Below, piece after piece: positions 1-7,417 of a stretch of DNA of 15,675 bases. Position numbers and translations under genes: made by a program. Each line of letters opens with the position of its first letter. Within the stretch, counting starts at the first letter, position 1. Location of the stretch: assembly GCA_037129695.1 (NCBI GenBank), contig JBAXUL010000093.1, positions 1 to 15,675 of the forward strand, in the 5' to 3' direction. The stretch is from CAINVV01 sp037129695 (lineage in GTDB: Bacteria; Bacteroidota; Bacteroidia; Bacteroidales; Prolixibacteraceae). Under the pieces are notes generated by a model, which had not been told where the DNA came from, ran no database searches, and saw only the letters and a program-made list of their open reading frames with translations.

Positions 1-65
1 CGCTTCTTTAGAACGTTTACTCCTTTCAACATCATAATTTGTAAACGACTATATTGATATGTCAT
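1..65 (-). CDS. Possible 5' end of a further gene running off the left edge
   Basis: On the minus strand an ATG at 65-63 opens a frame that stays open to the window edge, giving about 21 codons that begin MTYQYSRLQI. The same frame is open upstream back to about 158, where a TAA closes it, so it overlaps the acyltransferase end in another phase. No Shine-Dalgarno sequence precedes the ATG. The fragment is too short to assign to a family and could be chance. It is listed because it is the only sign of what follows the acyltransferase gene. Confidence 0.2.
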   Translation of the reverse strand, partial: MTYQYSRLQIMMLKGVNVLKK

Positions 66-108
66 TTCTGCAACAGCGAAAAATTCATCAGCAATCAAAG
101 ACCTTCTT

Positions 109-1257
109 TTAGGATTTTGAGATTGAAAAATGGTTAAACCGCTCTCTGAGAAATAAATTTATCGGATTTGAAAAAAATCTTGAAATCAAATTACCGATAA
201 TACCCGAAAAAATAACAACTAAAAAATAAAGGATCCATTGCCATTCCCCAAAAAGGTTCAACGCATGATACACTCTTACCAGTATAAATACAACAAACAT
301 GTGGGAAAGATAGATCTCGTAACTATTTCGCCCCAGGAAACAAAGTGATTTTGTGTACTTCGGGGCGGTTTTGTGCCCATCGATAAAACGTTTTTGCATC
401 CAAATCAGAATCAATGCCGTGCCAATAGCTAAGAGTGTGACGTTTAGTCCGATATTTGACAACCCCATAAGAGAAACCCATTTGCGAAACACAATGACCA
501 ATGTAAAGAATGCCCAACCGACTACACCAACGACATTTAAAATTGGTATGCTGAATTTTATCCTTTTATTCACTAATGCTGCAATGCATCCAATGGAAAT
601 TGCATCCAGATATGCGAAATGATTATGATCGCCCAACTCATTTCCCGAGTACCAGGTTGTACGAGCAAATGGAGAAATAAATAAGAAAACAGAAATCAAA
701 ATTACAAAATTTCGCTCGTTTTTGCACAGAATACACAATAGCGGGAAAAACAAATAGAAAACCTCCTCAATAGAGAGAGACCAAAGAATATCCCAGGATC
801 CTGGCAAATATCCTACTTTTATTTCGAGCCAATTCAAGTGAAATGTAAGGGCAGCAATAATTGTTCTGCTAAGCGTTACTCGTTCGGGATTTATCACGAA
901 TTCCTTTATTCCTGAAAGATGGAGGATTGAGAGCACCAAAAGTAATACAACAAGTAGTGGAATTATACGAGCGAACCGCATAGAATAGAAGCCTAAAACT
1001 CTTAGTTTTGGAAGAGTACCCCACTTACTAAGAGCTGTTGTGGTTATCAAAAAACCGGAAATTACGAAAAACACACAAACACCGTAATACCCGCTCCAAA
1101 AAATAATTTTATAGATAGAGGCAGGTAATGCATTACCTATCAATGTTTCACTGAATGGAATTCTAATATTAATATGAAGCAAAATAACCGACAAAATGGC
1201 TAATCCTCTGAGCATATCTATACCGTTATTGCGGATTCCGGGCAATTTTTCAATCAT
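109..1257 (-). CDS. Membrane acyltransferase, acyltransferase-3 (OafA/YrhL) family
   Basis: A 382-residue polytopic inner-membrane protein, of normal length for the family, which moves acyl groups (often acetyl) onto surface glycans or other exported molecules. Seen in the sequence: the first segment carries the family's Arg/His pair (R17 and H28) in GIDMLRGLAILSVILLH; FFVISGFLI is at 63-71; RFARIIP at 94-100; WSLSIEEVFYLFFP at 159-172; LGRNSYEIYLSHMFV near 308-322. About ten hydrophobic segments follow one another to a short basic tail. The ATG at 1257 is the first start and sits just before the conserved first segment. It lies 80 bases after the preceding gene on the same strand, so co-transcription is possible. 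The substrate cannot be told; a link to the oxidoreductases is conjecture. Confidence 0.88.
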   Translation of the reverse strand: MIEKLPGIRNNGIDMLRGLAILSVILLHINIRIPFSETLIGNALPASIYKIIFWSGYYGVCVFFVISGFLITTTALSKWGTLPKLRVLGFYSMRFARIIPLLVVLLLVLSILHLSGIKEFVINPERVTLSRTIIAALTFHLNWLEIKVGYLPGSWDILWSLSIEEVFYLFFPLLCILCKNERNFVILISVFLFISPFARTTWYSGNELGDHNHFAYLDAISIGCIAALVNKRIKFSIPILNVVGVVGWAFFTLVIVFRKWVSLMGLSNIGLNVTLLAIGTALILIWMQKRFIDGHKTAPKYTKSLCFLGRNSYEIYLSHMFVVFILVRVYHALNLFGEWQWILYFLVVIFSGIIGNLISRFFSNPINLFLRERFNHFSISKS

Positions 1258-1337
1258 AGCATTGCACTAAAATTTTACTGTTAACATTATCTGATTGCGC
1301 TGAGAGCATACACAAAATGATACGGGGGGAATTTTCA

Positions 1338-2423
1338 TCACAATCTCTGTAGAAGATTATGGATAATGTTTTTATTATAGACACCTTCATGTTCCTCAAT
1401 ATATCCAAGAAGCTTTATAACCCTCTTATCTTTTAAGTGATCTTTCCTAATCAGATCTAAGATCAAGATTAATGAACCATCAATCAAAGCATGTTTTTTG
1501 TACATCTCTAAAATAGTTGTAATTATATCATTATCAATTTTTTGAAGTTTGGTAAATTGCCAGATTATGTCATATCTTCTTTGCGGAGAGACATCAAGTG
1601 CAAGTATTTTTTTCTGAACGTCCACTGAAACAAGACGATCTGGTTGAAAATAGTCAAGGGCCAATTTTGAAAGAGACAGCCTGTCAGATTGAATTGCTAA
1701 GATGATTTGGGGATAAAAATGTAAATGGTATTTTGAGTTTTTTTCGACAGAGCGGATTGCCAAAGAAATAAATGATGGATCTGCGCTTTCGAAAAGAAGA
1801 GCCAGATAACTCTGACTCATCCGTTCGGAAATAATCTTTGATACTTCTACTTGCGTAGCACCATAGACAGTGTGCCACAATGTAAAGCAAGTATAAGCTG
1901 CTCCGGCAACAACTTCTTGTAAAATAGATGGTTTCGTCGCACCTGAATATGCATCAACCTGAAAATTGCTTTTAATTTTCACTTCTTCTGTCAGTGTCTC
2001 ATACTTTGATGTTTTAAGCATTGATGTTGAATCCTTAAGTATTGCATCAAGCTTTACATAATCTGCAGGTTCGAATTTACCATGCTCTAGTTTGGTTAGT
2101 TCCTCATCTTTAAAAACCTGAATACCAAGATAATTTCCAGCTCCATCCCAAAATAACCATAAGTGGATTATTTTACACTGGCCAGTCAAGCAAACTTGTT
2201 TATAAAATTCGCGGCAAAACCAAATCGGTAGTTCTTTCTCATTGCGAAGTTCATATATTTCCTGACCAGATAGTGAGTCAATCTTATCTGCAAAAGGATA
2301 AATGACTATTTTCCCTTTCATTCCCCAAAATCCATCTTTAGGTATTTCATTTAGATTAGTGTTGAGGCCAAATGCGGAAATTGTAAAAAGCAAAAAACAA
2401 ATAGTCATTCTATTCCTGTTCAT
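1338..2423 (-). CDS. Exported protein with FMN-binding-like SGAT motif and helical C-terminal half; function unknown
   Basis: A 361-residue protein that I cannot assign with certainty. Residues 1-22 look like a Sec signal peptide (basic start, hydrophobic 8-20). Residues 85-105 form a hydrophobic segment ending in DGAGNYLGIQVF. VDAYSGATKPS at 156-166 resembles the S-G-A-T motif of FMN-binding domains (RnfG/NqrC type), followed by an aromatic-rich VAGAAYTCFTLWHTVYG at 172-188. Three cysteines lie close together at 70, 78 and 83 (C-x7-C-x4-C). From about 200 to the end the sequence is a run of amphipathic helices resembling a HEAT-like solenoid. It lies 120 bases after an exported FAD-dependent oxidoreductase, behind a promoter-like box, and upstream of the acyltransferase. 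An electron-transfer or scaffolding partner for the FAD enzymes is possible but is inference. Whether flavin is actually bound is unknown. Confidence 0.7.
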   Translation of the reverse strand: MNRNRMTICFLLFTISAFGLNTNLNEIPKDGFWGMKGKIVIYPFADKIDSLSGQEIYELRNEKELPIWFCREFYKQVCLTGQCKIIHLWLFWDGAGNYLGIQVFKDEELTKLEHGKFEPADYVKLDAILKDSTSMLKTSKYETLTEEVKIKSNFQVDAYSGATKPSILQEVVAGAAYTCFTLWHTVYGATQVEVSKIISERMSQSYLALLFESADPSFISLAIRSVEKNSKYHLHFYPQIILAIQSDRLSLSKLALDYFQPDRLVSVDVQKKILALDVSPQRRYDIIWQFTKLQKIDNDIITTILEMYKKHALIDGSLILILDLIRKDHLKDKRVIKLLGYIEEHEGVYNKNIIHNLLQRL

Positions 2424-2455
2424 TATTTTGAAAAGCGTTAAGATTTACCTATTTC

Positions 2456-2463
2456 CAAATTTA
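2456..2463 (-). promoter_or_regulatory. Candidate -7 promoter box (TAAATTTG)
   Basis: Read on the minus strand this is TAAATTTG, an exact match to the Bacteroidota -7 consensus TAnnTTTG. It sits about 33 bases upstream of the ATG of the SGAT-motif protein, in the 120-base gap after the third oxidoreductase gene. No good -33 TTTG is seen at the expected spacing of about 19 bases, so the call rests on one 8-base match in AT-rich DNA. If real, it would give the last two genes their own transcript. Confidence 0.3.
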
Positions 2464-2543
2464 TTTGTTTTGGAAAGAATTGATTAGTTAAACAAACAAT
2501 AATGAACATTACCATAAGTTCTATTTGCCTGTTAAAAAATTAA

Positions 2544-4052
2544 TTAGTCATTATAGTATCCTCTGTTCCACTGAACTTCCTTTGCAGAAATTCCCTGCTT
2601 GACAGCCATCGTTGCAGCAGTAGCCGCAACTTCTCCGGTTCTCATGCACCATGGAATTAGACGTCTTGAGTAAAACCATTCATAAGTACTGGATAAGCAC
2701 TCCCCAGAAAGAATCAGATTATCAATTTTTTTTGGTAATAGGGCTCTATAGGGAATATCAAATGTATAAGAAGGAAGATTGGTTCTTTTAGGTTTTCTCC
2801 AAACCATTTCTCCATGTTCATTTGGACGTTGTTTCATGTCTTCGCCCCAATCCATTGTGTCTCCTTGTCTGTTTTTTAAAACTGCATCCGGGAATTTTCG
2901 CTGGTTAATAATGTCATCCATGGACAATACATATTCACCCTGAGGATGTCGTCCCTCCCGGATTGCCATATAGGGTGCCATCCCTGAGAGATAGGCATTT
3001 TCAAATCCCGGGACATATTTTTTGAGAAACTTCACTTCTGCTACATTTAACCTTCTGATTCCAATTGTACCCCTACTTGCATCAAAGCCATTTTCTGCCG
3101 CATTAATAGCCCATTCATTTGGTGGAAAACCCCAAATTAGCATCTCACCATTGCCTCTAATGGCACACATATTCAGTTGAGGATGGCCCCGGTATCCTTC
3201 CCAGCCTCCACCAATTTCGAATTGATATTGCGGATACAACTCAATTGGCATGTCTCCAGCAGCTCTGGCTTTGGCAATTGCGGTCCACAATGCAGGATCA
3301 ATCTTTTGGTAATCAAATAATTTTGCATAGTCAACGCCACTGACTTTGTACATGACAGAAGGAGGAACGGGTTGCCCTTTGCTATTCCCGGGACTGATAT
3401 ATGGAGCGCCTGATCTTGCCACAACATCTGCTATACCGGTAGAGTCAATAAATATTTTACCTCTGATGGCCTGTCTTCCGGAGGCATTTTCAACAACAAT
3501 CGCGTCAATGGTGTCATCCCCTTGCAAATTATGTTTGAGAACAGTATCAACAAATGATGTAAGAAAAAGCATTTTTACATTGGCCTTTTCCAGCATCTCT
3601 GTCATGATGTATGCACCATCATCAGGGTAAAAGCTATTTCTGCCGGATTGATGCACCAAAACATTATTTTCCAACTGTGGGTAGGCTTTCCATGCGTCGA
3701 ACAACCAGCCTTCCTTCCTGAGCCCATCCACCCATTCAGTATGAAGCGGAAAAGTTGCCCCTTGACCAGTAACACACATGTAACCACTGGTTGCAGCACC
3801 TCCTGGCCCACTATAACGTTCAACAAGTACAGTGCTCAAACCGTTTCTGGCTGCTCGCATTGCAGCTCCAAATCCGGCAGGTCCTCCTCCTATCACAACA
3901 ACATCAGCCTCCAAAATAACTGGTATTTTAGTAGCAGGAATTTCGATAGCCTCTGGCAATATAGAATTACCCCCTTTTAAGAGTGGTGATACAATTACCC
4001 CGGCACCAGTAAGAGTAGTCGTATTAATAAACATTCTTCTGTCCATCTGCAT
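2544..4052 (-). CDS. Exported FAD-dependent oxidoreductase (FAD_oxidored type), Tat signal
   Basis: A 502-residue flavoprotein. Residues 1-30 form a twin-arginine signal: DRRMFIN at 4-10, then a weakly hydrophobic TTTLTGAGVIVSPLL. The FAD-binding Rossmann motif is canonical, VVVIGGGPAGFGAA at 51-64, with the ribose-binding acidic residue in LVERY near 76-80 and PGGAATSGY at 83-91. FIDSTGIADVVARSGAPY at 201-218 and RTGEVAATAATMAV near 471-484 match the later FAD-contacting parts of the FAD_oxidored family. The start is supported by AAAGGA a few bases upstream of the ATG, one of the clearer Shine-Dalgarno-like sites here. It is the third of three tandem oxidoreductase genes, 51 bases after the second. 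The substrate is unknown. Members of this family are often mislabelled as xanthan lyase-related, but no lyase domain is present here. Confidence 0.87.
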   Translation of the reverse strand: MQMDRRMFINTTTLTGAGVIVSPLLKGGNSILPEAIEIPATKIPVILEADVVVIGGGPAGFGAAMRAARNGLSTVLVERYSGPGGAATSGYMCVTGQGATFPLHTEWVDGLRKEGWLFDAWKAYPQLENNVLVHQSGRNSFYPDDGAYIMTEMLEKANVKMLFLTSFVDTVLKHNLQGDDTIDAIVVENASGRQAIRGKIFIDSTGIADVVARSGAPYISPGNSKGQPVPPSVMYKVSGVDYAKLFDYQKIDPALWTAIAKARAAGDMPIELYPQYQFEIGGGWEGYRGHPQLNMCAIRGNGEMLIWGFPPNEWAINAAENGFDASRGTIGIRRLNVAEVKFLKKYVPGFENAYLSGMAPYMAIREGRHPQGEYVLSMDDIINQRKFPDAVLKNRQGDTMDWGEDMKQRPNEHGEMVWRKPKRTNLPSYTFDIPYRALLPKKIDNLILSGECLSSTYEWFYSRRLIPWCMRTGEVAATAATMAVKQGISAKEVQWNRGYYND

Positions 4053-4103
4053 TTATTTCCTTTGGTGAATAAAATGTATTTTCTTGTGTTCGTTTGCTTA
4101 CTG

Positions 4104-5531
4104 TTAGATGATAATTGATCCTCCTTTTTTTAATTCTCCCCTTACTTCCTTGTAATCGATCTTTGGAACAGGTTTATTCTGATTAAGAGCCAAATAGGAA
4201 GTTACACCTGCCGCTTCACCCAATTGATTCATATTAACCATGACTCGTATACCAGAAAAGGCCGTCATGCTGGCATCTAACATTCTTCCTGCTATGATAA
4301 GATTTGTAAAATTCTTAGGAATTAATGATCTGAGCGGAACTTGGTAAAATGTAGGATTTTCGGTAGTTACATCTCTCCATCTCTTTTTTTCATCTGCATA
4401 TCCAGGTCTTGAATACACTTCGGTACCATCTAAATATCTGAATGTTATTCCAGGTTTATCCTGATGATGGTTGTCCATTCTGTAACTGCCATTGGCAATC
4501 GCATCATCAAACCTTTTTCCGTATAAGGCATCATTGTCAGATACCTGATACATGCATCGAATATGACGCGTTTCCCTTATTCCAATATTGGATGGCAAGG
4601 ATACCAGTCCTGTTTCAGTTTTATTCCCATACTTGCGGATCATATCCATGATTGATCTGATCTGACGTCTTCCTTCAATCTCTGCTCTGGTTAGATCTTC
4701 CGCAATTGAACAATTAACGTTGTAAACCCTTGTGCCTGCTAACATATAGCTGTTGGTACCAGGAACCTTGGCACCCCATACAAAACCCTCCGGAATGTTA
4801 AATTCTTTCCAGTGCAGTTTGAGTAATGTATTAAATTGTTCATTGTTCCAGCCATCAAAATGGGCACAAGTTGTGGGAGGTTGAAGTAGTGGACTAACAT
4901 AGGTCTCAAGCCCCAAACGATGACATAAATCACCATCTCCTGTAGCATCAACAAAGAATTTCGCTTTAATAATTCCGCGACCTGACTTATTATCTACAAT
5001 AACACCGGTTAGCTTTTCATCCTTATCAAGATACGGCTCAGAAAACAATGTATGCAGATAAGGTGTAATTCCCGATGAAATGACTAGTTCATCCAATTCA
5101 ATTTTTAACTCTTGAGAATTAAAGGTGACACCTGCGCTTAAGCTTTTATCTGATTTAATAATCGCATTCCTGTGTGTTAACCTTTCGATCGTTTCGAGAG
5201 TCAATCCGGCAATAATCTGTTTGTCAAATTCTGTATTATATAAGGAATGCCAAATATTTACAAGCGAATTGGTGGCTACTCCACCGAATGAATTAGTTTT
5301 TTCAACTATTGCAACTTTCGCTCCTAATCGTGCTGCCCTAACTGCAGCAAAAACACCAGTACAACTGCCTCCCAGAACACAAATATCGACTTCTTCGATT
5401 ACGGGCAAGTCCTTACTTCTGGAAATTCCGCCTTTCTCAGCTGGCGAAAAAGAAGACAGCGAGAACATTCCTAATCCTAAACCTCCTCCAAAAACATTAT
5501 TGATGAACCTTCTTCGAGAATTATTTTTCAT
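4104..5531 (-). CDS. Exported FAD-dependent oxidoreductase (FAD_oxidored type), Tat signal
   Basis: A 475-residue flavoprotein when started at the ATG at 5531. The frame extends nine codons further to a TTG at 5558, but the ATG is preferred because it puts the twin-arginine motif SRRRFI (residues 5-10) next to the N-terminus, followed by NNVFGGGLGLGMFSLSSF. The dinucleotide motif VLGGSCTGVFAA at 52-63 has Ser at the middle glycine position of GxGxxG, a variation I recall in this family. SFGGVATNSL at 81-90, FFVDATGDGDLCHRLGL at 192-208 and GEAAGVTSYLAL near 439-450 are further family landmarks. The gene lies 31 bases after the first oxidoreductase and 51 before the third, consistent with one transcript. 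Oxidation of an imported small molecule in the periplasm is the likely role; the substrate is not readable from the sequence. Confidence 0.86.
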   Translation of the reverse strand: MKNNSRRRFINNVFGGGLGLGMFSLSSFSPAEKGGISRSKDLPVIEEVDICVLGGSCTGVFAAVRAARLGAKVAIVEKTNSFGGVATNSLVNIWHSLYNTEFDKQIIAGLTLETIERLTHRNAIIKSDKSLSAGVTFNSQELKIELDELVISSGITPYLHTLFSEPYLDKDEKLTGVIVDNKSGRGIIKAKFFVDATGDGDLCHRLGLETYVSPLLQPPTTCAHFDGWNNEQFNTLLKLHWKEFNIPEGFVWGAKVPGTNSYMLAGTRVYNVNCSIAEDLTRAEIEGRRQIRSIMDMIRKYGNKTETGLVSLPSNIGIRETRHIRCMYQVSDNDALYGKRFDDAIANGSYRMDNHHQDKPGITFRYLDGTEVYSRPGYADEKKRWRDVTTENPTFYQVPLRSLIPKNFTNLIIAGRMLDASMTAFSGIRVMVNMNQLGEAAGVTSYLALNQNKPVPKIDYKEVRGELKKGGSIII

Positions 5532-5562
5532 GATTTTAGCTATTTGAAAAGTGAACAAAAAA

Positions 5563-7248
5563 TTACTTCCTTAGCAATTGTACTGGGTGAGTGGTGTATT
5601 CTTCTGGATTTGTATCCCATCTCGCCATCTCATCCAAAGGTTTTCCGAAAATGTTATATCTCCATTTCAAGTATCCTTTGCCATCCCACACTAGCTTTTG
5701 ATTATGTTTTTTTAACAAGGTAATTAATTCAAGGCGGTTAATATCCTGAACTGCTTTGTTTTCTTTAAGCGCCAATGCTGCGGCAATTCCGGCTGATTCG
5801 CCCATAACCATGTATGTCGCCTCCATCCTGATTGAGGAGTAAGCAATGTGAGAAGCTGACATACACAGAGGCACCAACAAATTTTTACACTCTTTCTTCT
5901 TAGGAATAATTGCCCCATAAGGTATTTGATAAGGGCCAGGCGAAACGTGAGACCAGATATTACCTTCATGTGCCAGAGTGCCATCTTCAAGAACAACCAA
6001 TCTATTGGGATAAATGTCAACTTTGTAATATCCCAGACAAATTGGATTAGGAGGGCTTGTCTGCAATTGCAAATCGTGCTGCGTCATTACATACTCTCCA
6101 ACCATTCTTCTTCCACCTCGTATATAGAGGAAGGGCCATCCACCAGTATCTTCATTTACACCAGACAACAACCTGACTTCCTTTTGGGAAAAGTCGGTAA
6201 GGGTTCTTACATGATCGATGAAAGCTTGCCAGACTCTTGATCTTGCCGTCCAGTCGCCATCGGGATAATCAATCTGCATGCCGGGTAAGGTACCTGTCAT
6301 CAATTCTCCTCTGGAAAAATTCTCATTCGGCCATGAAAATTGATATCCTGCTTTAACATACCTTCTTAGTAACTCATAAACATCTTTGTCCTTTTTCTCC
6401 GGGGGGGTAATCAGAATGCCTGGAAATTGCTCCGTCGGATTTGATTCCCAGGAAAGTTTAAAATTATATGCCATGAAAAATCTGCTGGCAGACCCTTCTT
6501 TTCCCAACGGATCTGCAGTGATGCAGGATAACAGACCACTTTTTGAGTTGCCTTCCTCAACATATGGATCGACTCCCGGAAATTTTTTGCTTAAAATAGT
6601 TCCTGCCAGTGTTTCACCATACTCTTGTACTGACTCTTTTCCTACGCGATAAGAGACCTTGGAATAAGCCATTAAGTCTCCTTCGTAGCTTGCATCGATG
6701 TATATCTTTGCCTTGACTGAAATTAAATTATCAGAACTTCGAACTGGAATCGGTACACCATCTTTACCCGGAGGAGCATATTCAAATACCGCCTCCTGAA
6801 TTTTGCCCCTTGATTTTTTTACAGTAGCCAATCTATGATCCGTAATGACTTTGATAAGCTCTTTATATTGATCGATCATCGCTTGAAGGGTCTCAATATT
6901 AACCTTACCGGCTCCTTGTTGATGCCTTGGTTGAGGCTGAGCAATGTCAGCAGCATAAAATGCTCCCGTCAGACCACCAAGGTGATCTGCATATGGAACA
7001 TCTTGTTGCATTCTAAATCCCGATCCCAGTAGACCCCCAATTTTGTGAACTGGTTCAATAATTACAACGGAATAACCTTCGCGTGCTGTAGCAACTGCTG
7101 CTGCAATCCCTGCACCACTTGCACCATACACGCACAAATCTGCTTCCAGTCTGGAATAAATGACACTTTTATTTGAATTGTCCGAATACACATTCACTGT
7201 CGAAAAAAACATTAATATACCAATTACAATATTAATTTTCATGTTCAT
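5563..7248 (-). CDS. Exported FAD-dependent oxidoreductase (FAD_oxidored type), Sec-like signal
   Basis: A 561-residue flavoprotein, the longest of the three. Residues 1-22 form a Sec-type signal (MKIN, then IVIGILMFFSTVNVYS) without twin arginines, unlike the two following genes. FAD contacts seen: LCVYGASGAGIAAA at 38-51 (Ser at the middle glycine of GxGxxG), VVIIEPVHKIGGLLGSG at 61-77, YIDASYEGDLMA at 183-194, and MGESAGIAAALAL near 482-494. About 65 residues follow the last FAD motif and include an aromatic stretch, KGYLKWRYNIFGKP. Two ATGs (7248 and 7242) both give the same signal peptide; the first is used. It is the first enzyme gene after susD, separated by 169 bases that contain a perfect hairpin. 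The substrate is unknown. The family assignment is firm; a role in processing the SusCD ligand is inferred from position. Confidence 0.87.
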   Translation of the reverse strand: MNMKINIVIGILMFFSTVNVYSDNSNKSVIYSRLEADLCVYGASGAGIAAAVATAREGYSVVIIEPVHKIGGLLGSGFRMQQDVPYADHLGGLTGAFYAADIAQPQPRHQQGAGKVNIETLQAMIDQYKELIKVITDHRLATVKKSRGKIQEAVFEYAPPGKDGVPIPVRSSDNLISVKAKIYIDASYEGDLMAYSKVSYRVGKESVQEYGETLAGTILSKKFPGVDPYVEEGNSKSGLLSCITADPLGKEGSASRFFMAYNFKLSWESNPTEQFPGILITPPEKKDKDVYELLRRYVKAGYQFSWPNENFSRGELMTGTLPGMQIDYPDGDWTARSRVWQAFIDHVRTLTDFSQKEVRLLSGVNEDTGGWPFLYIRGGRRMVGEYVMTQHDLQLQTSPPNPICLGYYKVDIYPNRLVVLEDGTLAHEGNIWSHVSPGPYQIPYGAIIPKKKECKNLLVPLCMSASHIAYSSIRMEATYMVMGESAGIAAALALKENKAVQDINRLELITLLKKHNQKLVWDGKGYLKWRYNIFGKPLDEMARWDTNPEEYTTHPVQLLRK

Positions 7249-7355
7249 ATATTGTGTTTAATTGATGAAGTGATAATTACGTCATGAATTCACCTTGCAA
7301 ATGAGGATAATACAAGGTCAAAAATGATAATTGTCAATTAAACAGGAAGAGATAC

Positions 7356-7383
7356 CGTGAATACGAAAACGTTCGTATTCACG
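7356..7383. repeat. Perfect 12-bp inverted repeat with AACG loop between susD and the oxidoreductase genes
   Basis: The arms 7356-7367 (CGTGAATACGAA) and 7372-7383 (TTCGTATTCACG) are perfectly complementary, with a four-base loop. Neither strand shows a U-rich tract after the stem, so it is not a classic intrinsic terminator. It lies 35 bases downstream of the susD-like stop codon and 108 bases before the next gene. As RNA it could protect the 3' end of susCD mRNA or dampen read-through. As DNA it could be an operator. Confidence 0.6.
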
Positions 7384-7417
7384 ATTATCCCTCCAATTCA
7401 ATTAACCGATGTACTTT

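Noticed and set aside
5125..5547. A 140-codon open frame on the plus strand
   Set aside because: It lies wholly opposite the second oxidoreductase gene, whose frame has clear FAD motifs; the plus-strand translation has no recognisable domain. Other plus-strand frames were rejected in the same way.
2544..7248. Xanthan lyase-like enzymes
   Set aside because: Database names for this FAD_oxidored family often mention xanthan lyase, but the sequences show FAD-binding motifs from end to end and no lyase domain.
7249..7417. Housekeeping promoter for the oxidoreductase genes
   Set aside because: Several T-rich stretches were checked on the minus strand, but none gives a TAnnTTTG box with a -33 TTTG at proper spacing.
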